Below, piece after piece: positions 36,001 to 44,743 of a DNA stretch of 64,000 nt (within the stretch, counting starts at the first letter, position 1; the number at the start of each line of letters is the position of its first letter). The stretch is from Cololabis saira (Eukaryota > Chordata > Actinopteri > Beloniformes > Belonidae), in the NCBI RefSeq assembly GCF_033807715.1, contig NC_084590.1, positions 35,987,505 to 36,051,504 on the forward strand, in the 5' to 3' direction. The position numbers and the translations under genes were made by a program. The notes below the pieces were generated by a model that worked only from the letters and a program-made list of their open reading frames with translations, was not told the origin of the DNA and made no database searches.

Positions 36001-39000
36001 CAATAGTGCGGTGACAACCGCGTAAATCCATTATGTGTGTCGTAATAAAATATCAATATTTGCCATCAATTTATCGATTATTTATTGTGACAGAGAGCGC
36101 AACAATATATTGCAATATTGATTTTTTTCCCCACCACTAATATAAACATAAAAAAAAAACCCAACAACAACAAAAAAAAGTCCTATTTGAAGGTAAGCAT
36201 ATACAGTGTCATCTTATAGTTCTAATCCTCCTCATTGTTCTCTAGACGGTAGAGTAAAGGTAAGAAATTCAAGTAAAATGTGGCACCACCCAGGCATGAG
36301 TAAGTTTTCCCACCTGTGCTTCCATCAGAAGAGGTTGAACTCTTTCTCTGGCCTTCTGCTCAGCCCACTGAGGTATCGAACTGACTTCAGACCTGTTAAT
36401 AAAAACAGAGCAACATTACAAGTCCATCCATCCATTTTCTATACTTGTTTTATCCTTTGCAGGGTCACCGGGGTCTGCTGGAGCCTATCCCAGCTCGAGC
36501 AAGAGGCAAGGATACACCCTGGACAGGTCGCCAGTCCATCACAGGGCCACATATATAGACAGAAAACGTCTATGGGCCATTTAGAATAATCAATTAACCT
36601 AATATGCATGTTTTTGGACAGTGGGAGGAAGCCGGAGTACCCGGAGGGAACCCACGCAAGCACGGGGAGAACGTTGAAACTCCACAACTCTTGCTTTCCT
36701 CCACAAAGAAAGACCCCCGCCGGGCCCGGGAGTCGAACCAGGAACTTTCTCGCTGTGAGGCAACAGTGCCAACCACCAAACCACCGTGCAGAAGAATGTC
36801 TGATGCAGAAATATCTTTAAAGTAATTAAAAGTATTATCAAACATAATATTAAGAACTGTTCAATAGTTTTGTCAACAAACACAGACAAATAAATAAATC
36901 AGTAAAACAAACCTTACGCCTCAAAGCAAGAATGGAATGGATGAGAATATAATGTGTGCATGTATATTACTCTTAGTCTCCGGTCACAGTTTATATAATG
37001 CTGGAATGACACAAACAGCCTGAACCAAATTGATTGTATGTGTGAATATACTTGGCTTATAAAGCCTACTTTTTCTGATATTTACGTGCTTAAAAGGCAA
37101 AGGTACAAGCTTAAATTTAACAATAAATTGATTTCTGATACCTCAGACAGCATCATCCATCAATAGCTGCAAAAACGAGGTGGGCAACTGGTTACTCTGG
37201 ATTTGCGGGGGATCTGCATCAAGGGAACATGTGGGTGTGGATGCCATGTGTTCCCAGACAAAAAACTCATGAGTCCAAAGAAGAAAAGGACATCCACACT
37301 GGTATCAGCAACAAGTCCAAAAAGCCAGGGTGTGTTATTGTTTGGGGTTGTATTAGTTGCCATCAATTTAGTCTTACATCAGGCATCAGTGATGCAAGAA
37401 AAAAAAAAAAGTTTTAAGTTTACTGGCTTTATGTATTGAGTTTTGTTTAATTTGACTGACATTTTATGTACGAGTTCATGTCGGTCAACCCCAGCTTGCT
37501 ATTTATTGTCATTATAGAAGAAGATGCATTCCAATTATAAATTGATCAAAATATTTCTAATTTTAGACAAATAACCAACAATAGTTTCCATGGCTTCCAT
37601 TTCACCACTTCAGAGCTCAGGGGTATCCTAAAAGGTGTAATTACATTTGTACTACACCTAAAACTTGGAATGTGTTTATTCTTTTTTTAACCATTGTCTT
37701 TTTTTTCCTTTCAGCCTCCATGCAGTTCAAGAATGATGACGTTTTTTCACATGAATAACTTATAGCCCTTGGTGCTACAATCAGGTCGCTGGCCACTGAT
37801 TAATAGGAAAGCACAATTGTAGTAATTAATATTTAATTAAATAGAGGCCTATTTGCGGCACTCAATCAATGAGGAGCTTATAAGGGCTGAAAACAGGTCA
37901 TCTATTAATATCTCAAACTGAGAAATTGTGTCAATCTACAAAGGATCTAGTTGAAATCATTGGAAAGAATTAACTTTGACAGCATTGCCTTTGGCTTTAA
38001 GCAAGTCCGACATGAAAGTTAAAAATGACTCAAAGATTTTTCTCTCTGTGCTCTCTGTTTTCACTAAGGATCCACTTACCTCCACCTTTTGTATGTTAGA
38101 ACAGAACAGAACTCACGAACTGGCGTATTTTATTCTTGAATTTGGAAAGTGACAGCAATTAGACTCAAATGAATGAAAGTAGTATAAGGTGTGCCTCACT
38201 TTAATGCTTCAGTCTGAGCTTCTCTCCTCTTTGTTGAGCTCAGAGTCAGCTGTGCCTCCAATCCACCTCCCACCTGCTGCTTTGGAGGGCTCAGTGAGGG
38301 CTCCGCTGCTGAGAAGAGACAGCGAGGCTCTGCTCTCCCCCTCTGAGGGGATCTGCTGAGATAACAGCCCGGTGAATAAATTAGAAACACAAGCACAGAC
38401 ATCAGAGAATGAGACAAAAAATTGGTAAAAAGATGTAGGAAAAAGAGCATTTATTCTTCTCCTACAATCATGTGTAAAAAAGAAAAATGAAAAAAGAAAA
38501 GATAAGGACGCAATTATTATCAGGTCTTATCAGATGCTAAAATTAAGTAAATACACAAAAGAACAACAACACATAGTATATTGCACTGAAGCATAATTTA
38601 TCTTATCAAAACAAATTCCAGATACAGAGGCAGCATTTGAAGAACTAATTGTAGAGGTTTTGCAGATTGCTGATCCGAAGCATTCAGGTGTTTTTCAACA
38701 CAACAGTCAAATACTCATTCCCATAAAGTATTTGATGGTTGTTGATTCAGTACGCAATCTTGTGCATTTGTATTTGTACTGGATTTCAACTGTTATCTTG
38801 AGATCTGAATTTAGAAATCCTAAGTGTATAATTCCAGTTATATAATGACATTAATCATCCATTCAGCTGAGAGTTGTGATTTTTAAAACACAAATGTGTC
38901 ATGAAGCGGAGAGATACTGTAAACTCACCGCTGTGGAGGAGGAGAGTGGGGGGATGTTGGTATCCAGGGCACGGTTTGCTCTTTTTGAGGGAGCTGGTTC

Positions 39001-42000
39001 ACTCTGAGTCGAGAGGAAACTGTAGGCTGCTGGAAGCCGGCATGTTGCACCTGATTACATTGACAAAACGTGAATGAATAATTATGTTGTTTGATAATGT
39101 TAACATCGTGTTGAGACTTTTGGCACACCTTTTCATTGTCTTCAATGGAATCAGAATTATACTATTTCTAACATGAAAAAAATATGTTGATGGTGTTTTT
39201 CAGTTCAGCTTTGTATCAGTGAACCACCTTTATTACGCCAGCCTTTCTTTTCTCTGCGTGAGGTCCTTTTCTGTAGGTAGCCTTCATTTGAGATTGTTCC
39301 TGCAGATCTTCCAGCTCCCTCTGCTGGCCGATCATTTTCAGGACAGACCTCAGCACCTCTTGTCTGTTTACGGGCTTTTGAGAAGATGTTTTAGGCTTTT
39401 GTGAGGCCATTCTTCTCCCTGCAGAAACAAATGAAAATTTTAACTTTTGATTGGTTTTGCTATTAACTGACTGACTACATCCTGCTAATGCAGACATTTA
39501 GGAATGACTACAATAAAGTGCAAACTTTATTTAGTATCCCATTTTAAAAAGGAATAATTCAGCCTGAGAAAGGTGGATACCGGTATGTAGAACACTATCA
39601 ATTAGGCAATTAGCAAGGACTCTTGATAAATTGTTGGATTTGTGGTGTAGAGACTTAAGATATAGAGCAAAATGTATTAATCAAGGGAGCAGATAAAGCT
39701 TATTGTGTTTATATTATCATCTTGCAGAAAAGCCTCTGAGCTCAATGGGAGCCAGCAGGTGTTCACTGCTCATAAGACGTAACAGCAGGAGACCAAAAGC
39801 CAGAGCTACAGTATGTACTTTACCTCCTATTTTTCTATCACTTATTCATAGCTCCTATCAATTTTCAGCCTGACTACAGCCATTTAATCACAGCAGGAGG
39901 CCCAAACACAATCACAAATAAGCCACTAGGTACATTCCAAATGCACAGGAGACAACATACACTTTATCTCACCGCAAGTTTCAGAACCTACAGCAGACAC
40001 TCAACCATTACGTTAAAATGGCAATTACAAAGGAAAATACTGCTATCATACAATTGTACTTACAAAAACATTCTTATCATTGAACCTGCAAAGGATTACT
40101 AAAGTCGAGTAACATTTTGAAATGCAGCAATATTCCAGGCAAGATAAAAAAGAAAGAAAAAAGAAATGGCAATCACTGCTCACCGCGAACAACTCTTTTG
40201 GGATTTGTGGGTTTAATAGTCCTTCCAGCAGTTACCACGCTGGGACCCTTGGGTGCAGTTGAAGGTGACATGCTGCGATGAGGAGACTTCCTACGTGGAG
40301 GACATGATTGGGCCTGTATGTTTTCCAGCATTTCTTGTTTGCTTAAAGCAGAATCCAGAATCTAAAAGACATACCGTAGAAGGAATGTTTAGATATGCAA
40401 GTCTTTTATTATGAATAATAAAAAAATACATGTACTAAGCAATTTATTAAAGACCTCCTTAAGTTTGGATGGATATTCAGGGGCATTAAAAAATATCAAA
40501 TACTTCAATTATTCGCAAAAGAAGGTTGGAGTAAATACATTTTTTCCCCACTTCATTTGAACAATAGCATTGCAAACAAATCTTATAACGAGACTTAAGT
40601 GCAAACTAGATCAGTGCTTAAGAAACTGTTTTTGTTAACATATTCTCATTCTTTGAGAGACAGAAAATAGATGTGAAAAAGTGACTTGGACTCATAACAA
40701 AATCATCTTATTTATTATGTCCAATCTGTGCCCCACAAATAGCACATCTTGAACAAACTTGGGCCTTGAGTTTGATTTTCTTTTTGTAAATTAAACGTAC
40801 AAACAGATTAAAGTCTAGTGACCACCAAACCCTGATAAACTGATCCACTCTTTTGACATAAAAGCTCTTTAGATTGTTTTATCCTTATGTACACTTAAGG
40901 TTGTATTTCTATGGTTTGGTCTTTAAATTGAGAGACTACAAACTATAAAACATCAATATGAAGTTGCATTAATTCATTAGAAATGTCATTTATAAGCAAT
41001 GACGCAACATCTCACAGCGTAGATAGTAATTGAATGCACTTTATGCTCCTAACCTCTAGTTTCTGCAGGATGTCGAGGGCCGTCTCAGGCACAGCCGAGC
41101 CCAGTCCGACCTTAGCTGAGCACAAAGAGAGCTGACGAATCAGCTGACCCATTTCTTTACAGTGAGGTGGCAGTTTGCTGTGTGACAGGTCTGAGAGTTG
41201 CTGGATTATAACCTGTAAGGCCCTTAGTGCCCCACGATGGGCAGCTGCAAGCCTGTTTATTGCACTGGACTGAGAGAAGAAGACACTGCAAATCAATCTT
41301 ACAGCCCATAAACAGATAAATCAACAAGGTTGCTTTGGAAGAAGTATATCAAGACTATGTACATTACAATAAATAAATAATATAAATAAATAAAACTGCT
41401 GCAACTGTGGCTTCAGAGACATCAGTCAGTTCGGATACATTATTATAAGTATTTTTTTTTTTTAATGATAACATGCCAAAAAAACAACGTACTTACTGAA
41501 TCTCACTTTAACTGTTTAACTGTTTAACTGTCATGGTAAGGGAAAGCTTTTACACCGACATACCTTTTTGGTTTCCCACATTTTCTCCCTTCGTAGTTTT
41601 TCAATATCTTCTTGTATCTCTTTCACCTATAAACAGTTTGACATAGCTATGTTTATAGATGCAGCGTGTAAATGAGAAAGTCCATGATTATTTATCAATC
41701 ATATGTGGTAGAAAGGTAAATACCTGTTGTTGAAGAACATAAATGACTCGTGATGAGCGGGCTGCCTGCTTCTGTCTGCGCATATCCAACTTGCTTTGCT
41801 CTTCAGGTTCCAAAAGCCCTTCTGTTTTCTGCCCTGTAGATTAAACCAAACGTGAATTTTGTTTTATCTTATGATCTAATCTAAGTAAACAATAAAAAGC
41901 TGTTTTTAATATGTTACCTCTGTTAGATAGCTCCTCCACTTTTTGAATGTACACTTCCAACTCATTTTGCAGCTTGCAGATCTCATGGCTTAAAGGAGCC

Positions 42001-43843
42001 TGTTTGCCTCTTTCTTCCAGCATCAGACCAGGATCTCTAGTCGGAGGAGACTTACCAGCACAAGGCTTGGAGGAAGTGGGATATTTTTTCAAAGCAAACT
42101 GTTTGGAAACATGTTGAAATGCCTTCTCTTTTGGAGAAGAGGTCTTTGGCTTTGTTTTGCTTGGAGTGGCTCCTTGTTTCTATTGAGAAAGATAAAGACA
42201 CCATTTAGCCTTTGCGTCAACAACAGGGTGAGAAAGAAATATCTTAAACAGGTCATACACCACTGAACTATCATATATATGAACCATGCCATGTCAATGC
42301 ATTTACCTGAAATGGCTCCACACCGCTGGTTTCAAAAAGAGAGTCATCTTCCAAAGGTTCAGCAGATAATTTCCTAAGTGACTCACGGTGCCTTCGCCTT
42401 AGATCTCTCTTGGCCAGATTAATAGCGGCCTGGAGTCTTTCCTCAGAGATTGTGGTGAAGCTGAAGGAGCTACTGGTGCTGTTGTCACTTTCACACATCT
42501 CTGACCTTGGCAGCCATCTCTCTATCACAATGGGGGCTGGAGGGCCGACGAGAGTGGCACGGTTGAGGGCACTTGCAGGGATGCCTTCATTGAACAACAG
42601 CTGTCGGGTGTGAGTTACCAATTACAAAGAAAATATTGGTTATTCACTTAGTTTAGTTACTACACTTAGTTTTTTTTTGCACAATTTATTACATCAAATG
42701 GAATACAACAACCCAACATTAAATCTTACATTAACTCAGTTTTTGCTCAAACACTGCAGTCTCTGCTAAATTATTCTGCTAGTATGTATTATGCTGCATT
42801 TAGTTTATGTAGTGCTTGTTGTATCCTTGTTGATATTAGTTATTTCATTTGGCCCTAAAAATGAAAGGGAAAAGATCAGCGCTCACCTTGGGTCCATGTC
42901 ATTGACAGCTACAAATCAAGCCAGAGATCTTGGTGTAATTATTGACTCAGACCTGAACTTCAACAGCCATCTAAAGTTTATCACTAAATCTGCCTATTAC
43001 CACCTGAAAAACATTGCTAGAATTAAGGGGTTTCTGTCCAAACAAGACATGGAAAAACGTATTCATGCATTAATTTTCAGTAGGTTGGATTATTGCAATT
43101 GCGAGTTAACATTTTTTAAATAGAGTTTAAACTCTTACTTCTTGTCTACAAAGCACTGAATGGTCTTGGACCTAAATACATGGTTGATCTGTTAGTTCCT
43201 ATGAAGCTCCCAGACCCCTGAGGTTCATCTGGATCTGGTTTGTTGTTTGTCCCAAGAACCAGAACCAAGCAAGGTGAGGCAGCGTTCAGTTATTCTGCTC
43301 CTCACCGGTGGAACAAACTTCCTGTAGACCTGAGGTCTGCTCCAACTGTCAGCTCCTTTAAATCAGGCCTAAAAACATTACTGTTTACTGAATCGTACTC
43401 TTATATTAAATACTTACCTGCTGTACTCTACTGCCCTTATTTTTTAACAACTTGTGTTTTTTATTATTGTACCTCTTTTCTTATCATTTTGGTGTCGTGT
43501 TAAACTACTTGGCAATAAAATTATTTCTGATTTATTTCATTTTATTTGTTATTTACTGTTTGATTGTGTTTTGTCGTTTTTAATGTCGATGTAAAGCACT
43601 TTGAATTACCTTGTGTTGAATTGTGCTACACAAATAAACTTGCCTTGCCTTGCAACAAAATATACACCAGTAATGACAGTCGTGAAATGTAAATGTGTAA
43701 ATGTAGTTTACCTTGGTTTGGGGCGTCCCAGGAGTTAGTTTGTAGTTTTGGTTCATAGCTGAACCAACAGCAACCCAGCCTCTCTCTGGACTTTGCTGTC
43801 TAGAGAAATAAACTGGATCACCGTGTAAGAAATGTGCGGTCAT
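23905..43843 (-). CDS. kiaa0753: Moonraker (KIAA0753/MNR) centriolar-satellite protein, complete 17-exon gene
   Basis: Coding exons from 5' to 3' on the minus strand are: 43843-43712, 42600-42307, 42179-41918, 41833-41724, 41626-41564, 41269-41054, 40361-40184, 39418-39228, 39050-38929, 38355-38200, 36392-36314, 35629-35561, 33538-33368, 31943-31862, 31619-31499, 25998-25765 and 24058-23905. All junctions are GT-AG and in phase; the total is 2634 nt, 877 residues plus TAG. Human KIAA0753 is about 967 residues. Matching blocks include [71 protein letters not shown]...[29 protein letters not shown] and [14 protein letters not shown]. In mammals this protein works at centrosomes and centriolar satellites with OFD1 and FOR20 in centriole duplication and ciliogenesis. 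Coiled-coil-prone stretches lie around residues 230-290. The start codon is inferred from length and position and could be elsewhere if an upstream exon exists. Confidence 0.93.
24059..25764 (-). other. kiaa0753 intron 16
   Basis: No additional exon was recognised. A short plus-strand retroposon 3' end is at about 25600-25690. Confidence 0.7.
25600..25690 (+). repeat. Retroposon 3' end with ATTCT tail
   Basis: The sequence CCCATGTATATTGACAATAA followed by AGTATTTTATTCTATTCTA is the usual 3' terminus of a fish LINE or SINE. The body is degraded. Confidence 0.45.
25765..25998 (-). CDS. kiaa0753: kiaa0753 coding exon 16
   Basis: 234 nt, separated from exon 15 by a 5.5-kb intron. It encodes [20 protein letters not shown] followed by FDPWALADR, aligning with the human MQHSIGDYCSRFEQYL and FNPWLIAE segment. 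Confidence 0.92.
25999..31498 (-). other. kiaa0753 intron 15 (5.5 kb)
   Basis: No exon or recognisable transposon was found. The frames in it (for example 26191-26601 plus, 27120-27482 minus, 30779-31207 minus) lack domains and splice support. Confidence 0.55.
31499..31619 (-). CDS. kiaa0753: kiaa0753 coding exon 15
   Basis: The acceptor is placed at TTCCCAG before six C's, because the alternative CCCCAG would meet a stop in phase. It encodes [10 protein letters not shown] and [12 protein letters not shown], like human PIRITK and VNIMLERP. Donor GTGGGT leaves phase 2. Confidence 0.88.
31862..31943 (-). CDS. kiaa0753: kiaa0753 coding exon 14
   Basis: 82 nt encoding [20 protein letters not shown] and WDRPGVT, which matches the human QRYNKIAYADPRLW block. 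It ends one base into a codon. Confidence 0.92.
32040..33115. repeat. Teleost interspersed repeat with internal duplication and MITE insertion
   Basis: A widespread fish repeat lies in intron 13, recognised by CAATCAGA, GACCGACTTCCTGTTCGG and CATGATACAGGTGTGTACCG phrases. A segment of about 125 bp at 32095-32225 recurs at 32564-32690. Between them sits a TTAA-flanked MITE. Its superfamily is not clear, and no protein is supported. Confidence 0.6.
32232..32559. mobile_element. TTAA-flanked MITE inside the intron-13 repeat
   Basis: TTAA at 32228-32231 and 32560-32563 encloses 328 bp beginning AAGGTCCAGAG/CTCC-like and ending ATGCTCCTT; the terminal inverted match is short and imperfect. The interior contains CpG-rich sequence (about 32280-32420) and no transposase. 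Confidence 0.55.
33368..33538 (-). CDS. kiaa0753: kiaa0753 coding exon 13
   Basis: 171 nt, 57 residues, acidic and helical: [20 protein letters not shown] and then [12 protein letters not shown], corresponding to the DFLEDCASELW and MMRRMEEME region in human. Confidence 0.92.
33539..35560 (-). other. kiaa0753 intron 12
   Basis: It contains a LINE 3' UTR fragment at 33714-34044. Nothing else was recognised. Confidence 0.6.
33714..34044 (+). mobile_element. LINE 3' UTR fragment, TTGCC-tailed L2 lineage
   Basis: ATACTTACCTGCTGTACTCT and TTGTGTTGAATTGTGCTATA followed by CAAATAAAC match the 3' UTR of the LINE relic at 42832-43660. A short T- and A-rich stretch near 33760-33835 is extra relative to that copy. 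There is no coding part. Confidence 0.75.
35561..35629 (-). CDS. kiaa0753: kiaa0753 coding exon 12
   Basis: A 69-nt exon, phase 0, encoding [20 protein letters not shown] and VER. Donor GTAAGC and acceptor CCACAG are both strong. Confidence 0.87.
35703..36145. repeat. Fish repeat with GGTGGGACGATA ends and CGATAT-rich interior
   Basis: The left end TATGGTGGGACGATACG and the right end CCCCACCACTA form a short inverted repeat. The interior contains many ACGATAT/ATATCACGATA motifs, typical of a common teleost repeat. It lies between kiaa0753 exons 11 and 12. Confidence 0.55.
36314..36392 (-). CDS. kiaa0753: kiaa0753 coding exon 11
   Basis: A 79-nt exon completing a Lys codon. It encodes [20 protein letters not shown] and LLMEAQ, matching the VEEAVLDRLKPLL-type helix of the human protein. 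Confidence 0.88.
36424..36795 (-). repeat. tRNA-like (SINE-like) repeat with ATGG tail, copy 4 (full length)
   Basis: The fullest copy in the window: minus-strand head GGTTGGCACTGTTGCCTCAC, box-B-like GGTTCGACTCC, GAGTTTCAACGTTCTCCCC, GCTGGAGCCTATCCC-like... and an ATGGATGGA end at 36424. It sits just upstream (5') of kiaa0753 exon 11. Confidence 0.75.
36796..38199 (-). other. Remainder of kiaa0753 intron 10
   Basis: It holds a probable Tc1 transposase relic (37150-37420). Otherwise nothing was recognised; a missed small exon cannot be excluded because exon 10 is shorter than the human equivalent. Confidence 0.45.
37150..37420 (+). pseudogene. Possible Tc1/mariner transposase relic
   Basis: One plus-strand frame reads WVWMPC then, after a gap, [14 protein letters not shown], like the RVWRxxGE ... 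PTVKHGGGSVMVWGC region of Tc1 transposases. It is about 60 residues long, frameshifted, and has no inverted termini in view. Confidence 0.4.
38200..38355 (-). CDS. kiaa0753: kiaa0753 coding exon 10, with NAGNAG acceptor
   Basis: The acceptor reads CTCAGCAG, so splicing may start at 38355 or three bases later at 38352 without changing frame. The frame is fixed by phase 2 at both ends (CG| in, AA|GTGAGG out). The sequence is poorly conserved, rich in Ser, Pro and Gln, and shorter than the human counterpart, which has an extra Asp/Glu-rich repeat here. An extra unrecognised exon between 38199 and 36393 is possible. Confidence 0.75.
38929..39050 (-). CDS. kiaa0753: kiaa0753 coding exon 9
   Basis: It carries [20 protein letters not shown] followed by [11 protein letters not shown], a motif strongly shared with human KIAA0753. 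It ends two bases into a codon at donor GTGAGT. Confidence 0.92.
39228..39418 (-). CDS. kiaa0753: kiaa0753 coding exon 8
   Basis: 191 nt completing the split Gly codon. It contains [20 protein letters not shown], a short helical region in a basic context, and ends at IK with donor GTGGTT. Confidence 0.88.
40184..40361 (-). CDS. kiaa0753: kiaa0753 coding exon 7
   Basis: 178 nt from an ATTCTGG start after acceptor TTTTAG to donor GTGAGC. It encodes a Ser/Pro/Arg-rich, probably disordered linker ([18 protein letters not shown]) and ends one base into a codon. Confidence 0.88.
41054..41269 (-). CDS. kiaa0753: kiaa0753 coding exon 6
   Basis: Residues 288-359, phase 0. This is the best conserved helical segment: [13 protein letters not shown], then [18 protein letters not shown] and ALDILQKLE. 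Confidence 0.93.
41564..41626 (-). CDS. kiaa0753: kiaa0753 coding exon 5
   Basis: A 63-nt exon, 21 residues, [20 protein letters not shown] and one Lys: the continuation of the coiled coil. It is below common ORF-length cut-offs and was found by splice sites and homology. Confidence 0.9.
41724..41833 (-). CDS. kiaa0753: kiaa0753 coding exon 4
   Basis: 110 nt completing a split Gly codon; residues 230-266. It contains [20 protein letters not shown] and [11 protein letters not shown], which closely resemble the human protein. Confidence 0.92.
41918..42179 (-). CDS. kiaa0753: kiaa0753 coding exon 3
   Basis: Residues 143-229 plus one base. A basic, Ser/Pro/Lys-rich linker leads into [18 protein letters not shown], the start of a predicted coiled coil. 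The donor is GTAACA. Confidence 0.9.
42307..42600 (-). CDS. kiaa0753: kiaa0753 coding exon 2
   Basis: Residues 45-142, phase 0 at both ends. It carries the conserved LLFNEG and IERW region and the hallmark [20 protein letters not shown] block. Confidence 0.92.
42832..43660 (+). pseudogene. L2-type LINE relic: RT C-terminus and 3' UTR, TTGCC tail
   Basis: It lies in kiaa0753 intron 1, antisense to the gene. The frame at 42850-43096 reads [33 protein letters not shown] and FSRLDYCN. An internal deletion at about 43100 removes the RLQLIQNAAARVL part, and 43110-43400 continues [29 protein letters not shown] and [10 protein letters not shown]. The 3' end carries CTTTGAATTACCTTGTGTTG then AATAAACTTGCCTTGCC. 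It differs in sequence and tail from the LINE at 1-3489, so two L2-like lineages are present. Confidence 0.85.
43712..43843 (-). CDS. kiaa0753: kiaa0753 coding exon 1
   Basis: It holds the ATG at 43843 and residues 1-44, ending in TPQTK at donor GTAAAC, phase 0. The 5' UTR runs toward the shared promoter with txndc17. This N-terminal part is weakly conserved, so the start is the least certain element of the model. Confidence 0.75.
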
Positions 43844-44598
43844 CGCAACGTAAACATCCTCACAGTAGCAAGAAAAAAAAGCGTAACCTTATTGATTTTG
43901 AATATATGAAGCGTTAACATTACTTAAAGCTAATTAAAACACAAAGTTTCTGTGAATGTTTTGACAAAAGCTTGACTACAATTTGAAACGGCGCCATGAC
44001 AACAGCATCGACCGGAAGTAGATTTTCTCCTTGAAAGTACGGATCGTGAAAGGAGTCAAAAATCCTCTTAGAAACATTTACACAACGATTTATTAAAATC
44101 AGAATATACATTTTTATGGAGTGTATTCTATATCTATAACATTTGAAATAAATACTATGTATATACTCGTCAAAAAAGTAAAAGAACATAATAATATATT
44201 TAATATATATTTAATATATATGCATATATATATATTAAAAGAAATATATAAACAATATATAAATAATATACATATATACATATAAACATATATAATTTAT
44301 ATATTATAATAATATAAAATAGTATTATAATAATATAATTATATACACATATCATTTTTATTTTTTTATTTTTTGAATCGAATTTAGGTGTGCTGTGACT
44401 TTAACCAGAGACGTTCAATAAATATTTAACCACGTGGGCACAGCCAGGAAGTGGTACATTTTAGTTTCTCCTACTGGCTCAAGTGTTCAAGCAAAGATAC
44501 TCTATACTCTGGTTCAAGGATCACTTTAGTTCCTCTTCTGTGGATTTGTAGTTAAAGTCTGCGATTTTTTCCTCACCCAATTCATCTGAATCAAAGCG
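43844..44598. promoter_or_regulatory. Putative bidirectional promoter of kiaa0753 and txndc17
   Basis: 755 bp separate the two divergent start codons. On the kiaa0753 side there is a CCGGAAGT ETS-type site near 44011-44018 in ATCGACCGGAAGTAGATT. On the txndc17 side there is a CACGTG E-box at 44431-44436 and a GGAAGTG ETS-like site near 44447. The middle (44180-44350) is an AT-rich low-complexity block. KIAA0753 and TXNDC17 are also head to head in human. Confidence 0.6.
44180..44350. repeat. AT-rich low-complexity (TATA-type) block
   Basis: Almost pure A/T with ATATAT and TATTATAATAAT runs, between the two divergent transcription units. Confidence 0.85.
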
Positions 44599-44743
44599 AT
44601 GGCCCCTTGCGAGGAAGTAAATGTGCGCGGGTACGATGAGTTCTGCAAGGCTGTGTCTGAGAGGAAAGACAAGACAATCTTTGCCTATTTTTCAGGTGAT
44701 AAAGACGCTGCAGGAAAGAGCTGGTGTCCCGACTGTGTCAAAG
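44599..44743 (+). CDS. txndc17: txndc17 exon 1 (coding)
   Basis: Residues 1-48, starting MAPCEEV and holding the WCPDC redox motif, ending one base into an Ala codon at donor GTAATT. Confidence 0.96.

Larger units (their letters stand above)
38356..42306 (-). other. kiaa0753 introns 2-9 (between exons 2 and 10)
   Basis: These introns are short (about 85-820 bp) and I recognise no transposon or extra exon in them. Intron 6 (40362-41053) and intron 7 (39419-40183) are the longest. Confidence 0.6.

Noticed and set aside
39219..39404. Plus-strand open frame opposite kiaa0753 exon 8
   Set aside because: It is the antisense shadow of a well-supported coding exon.
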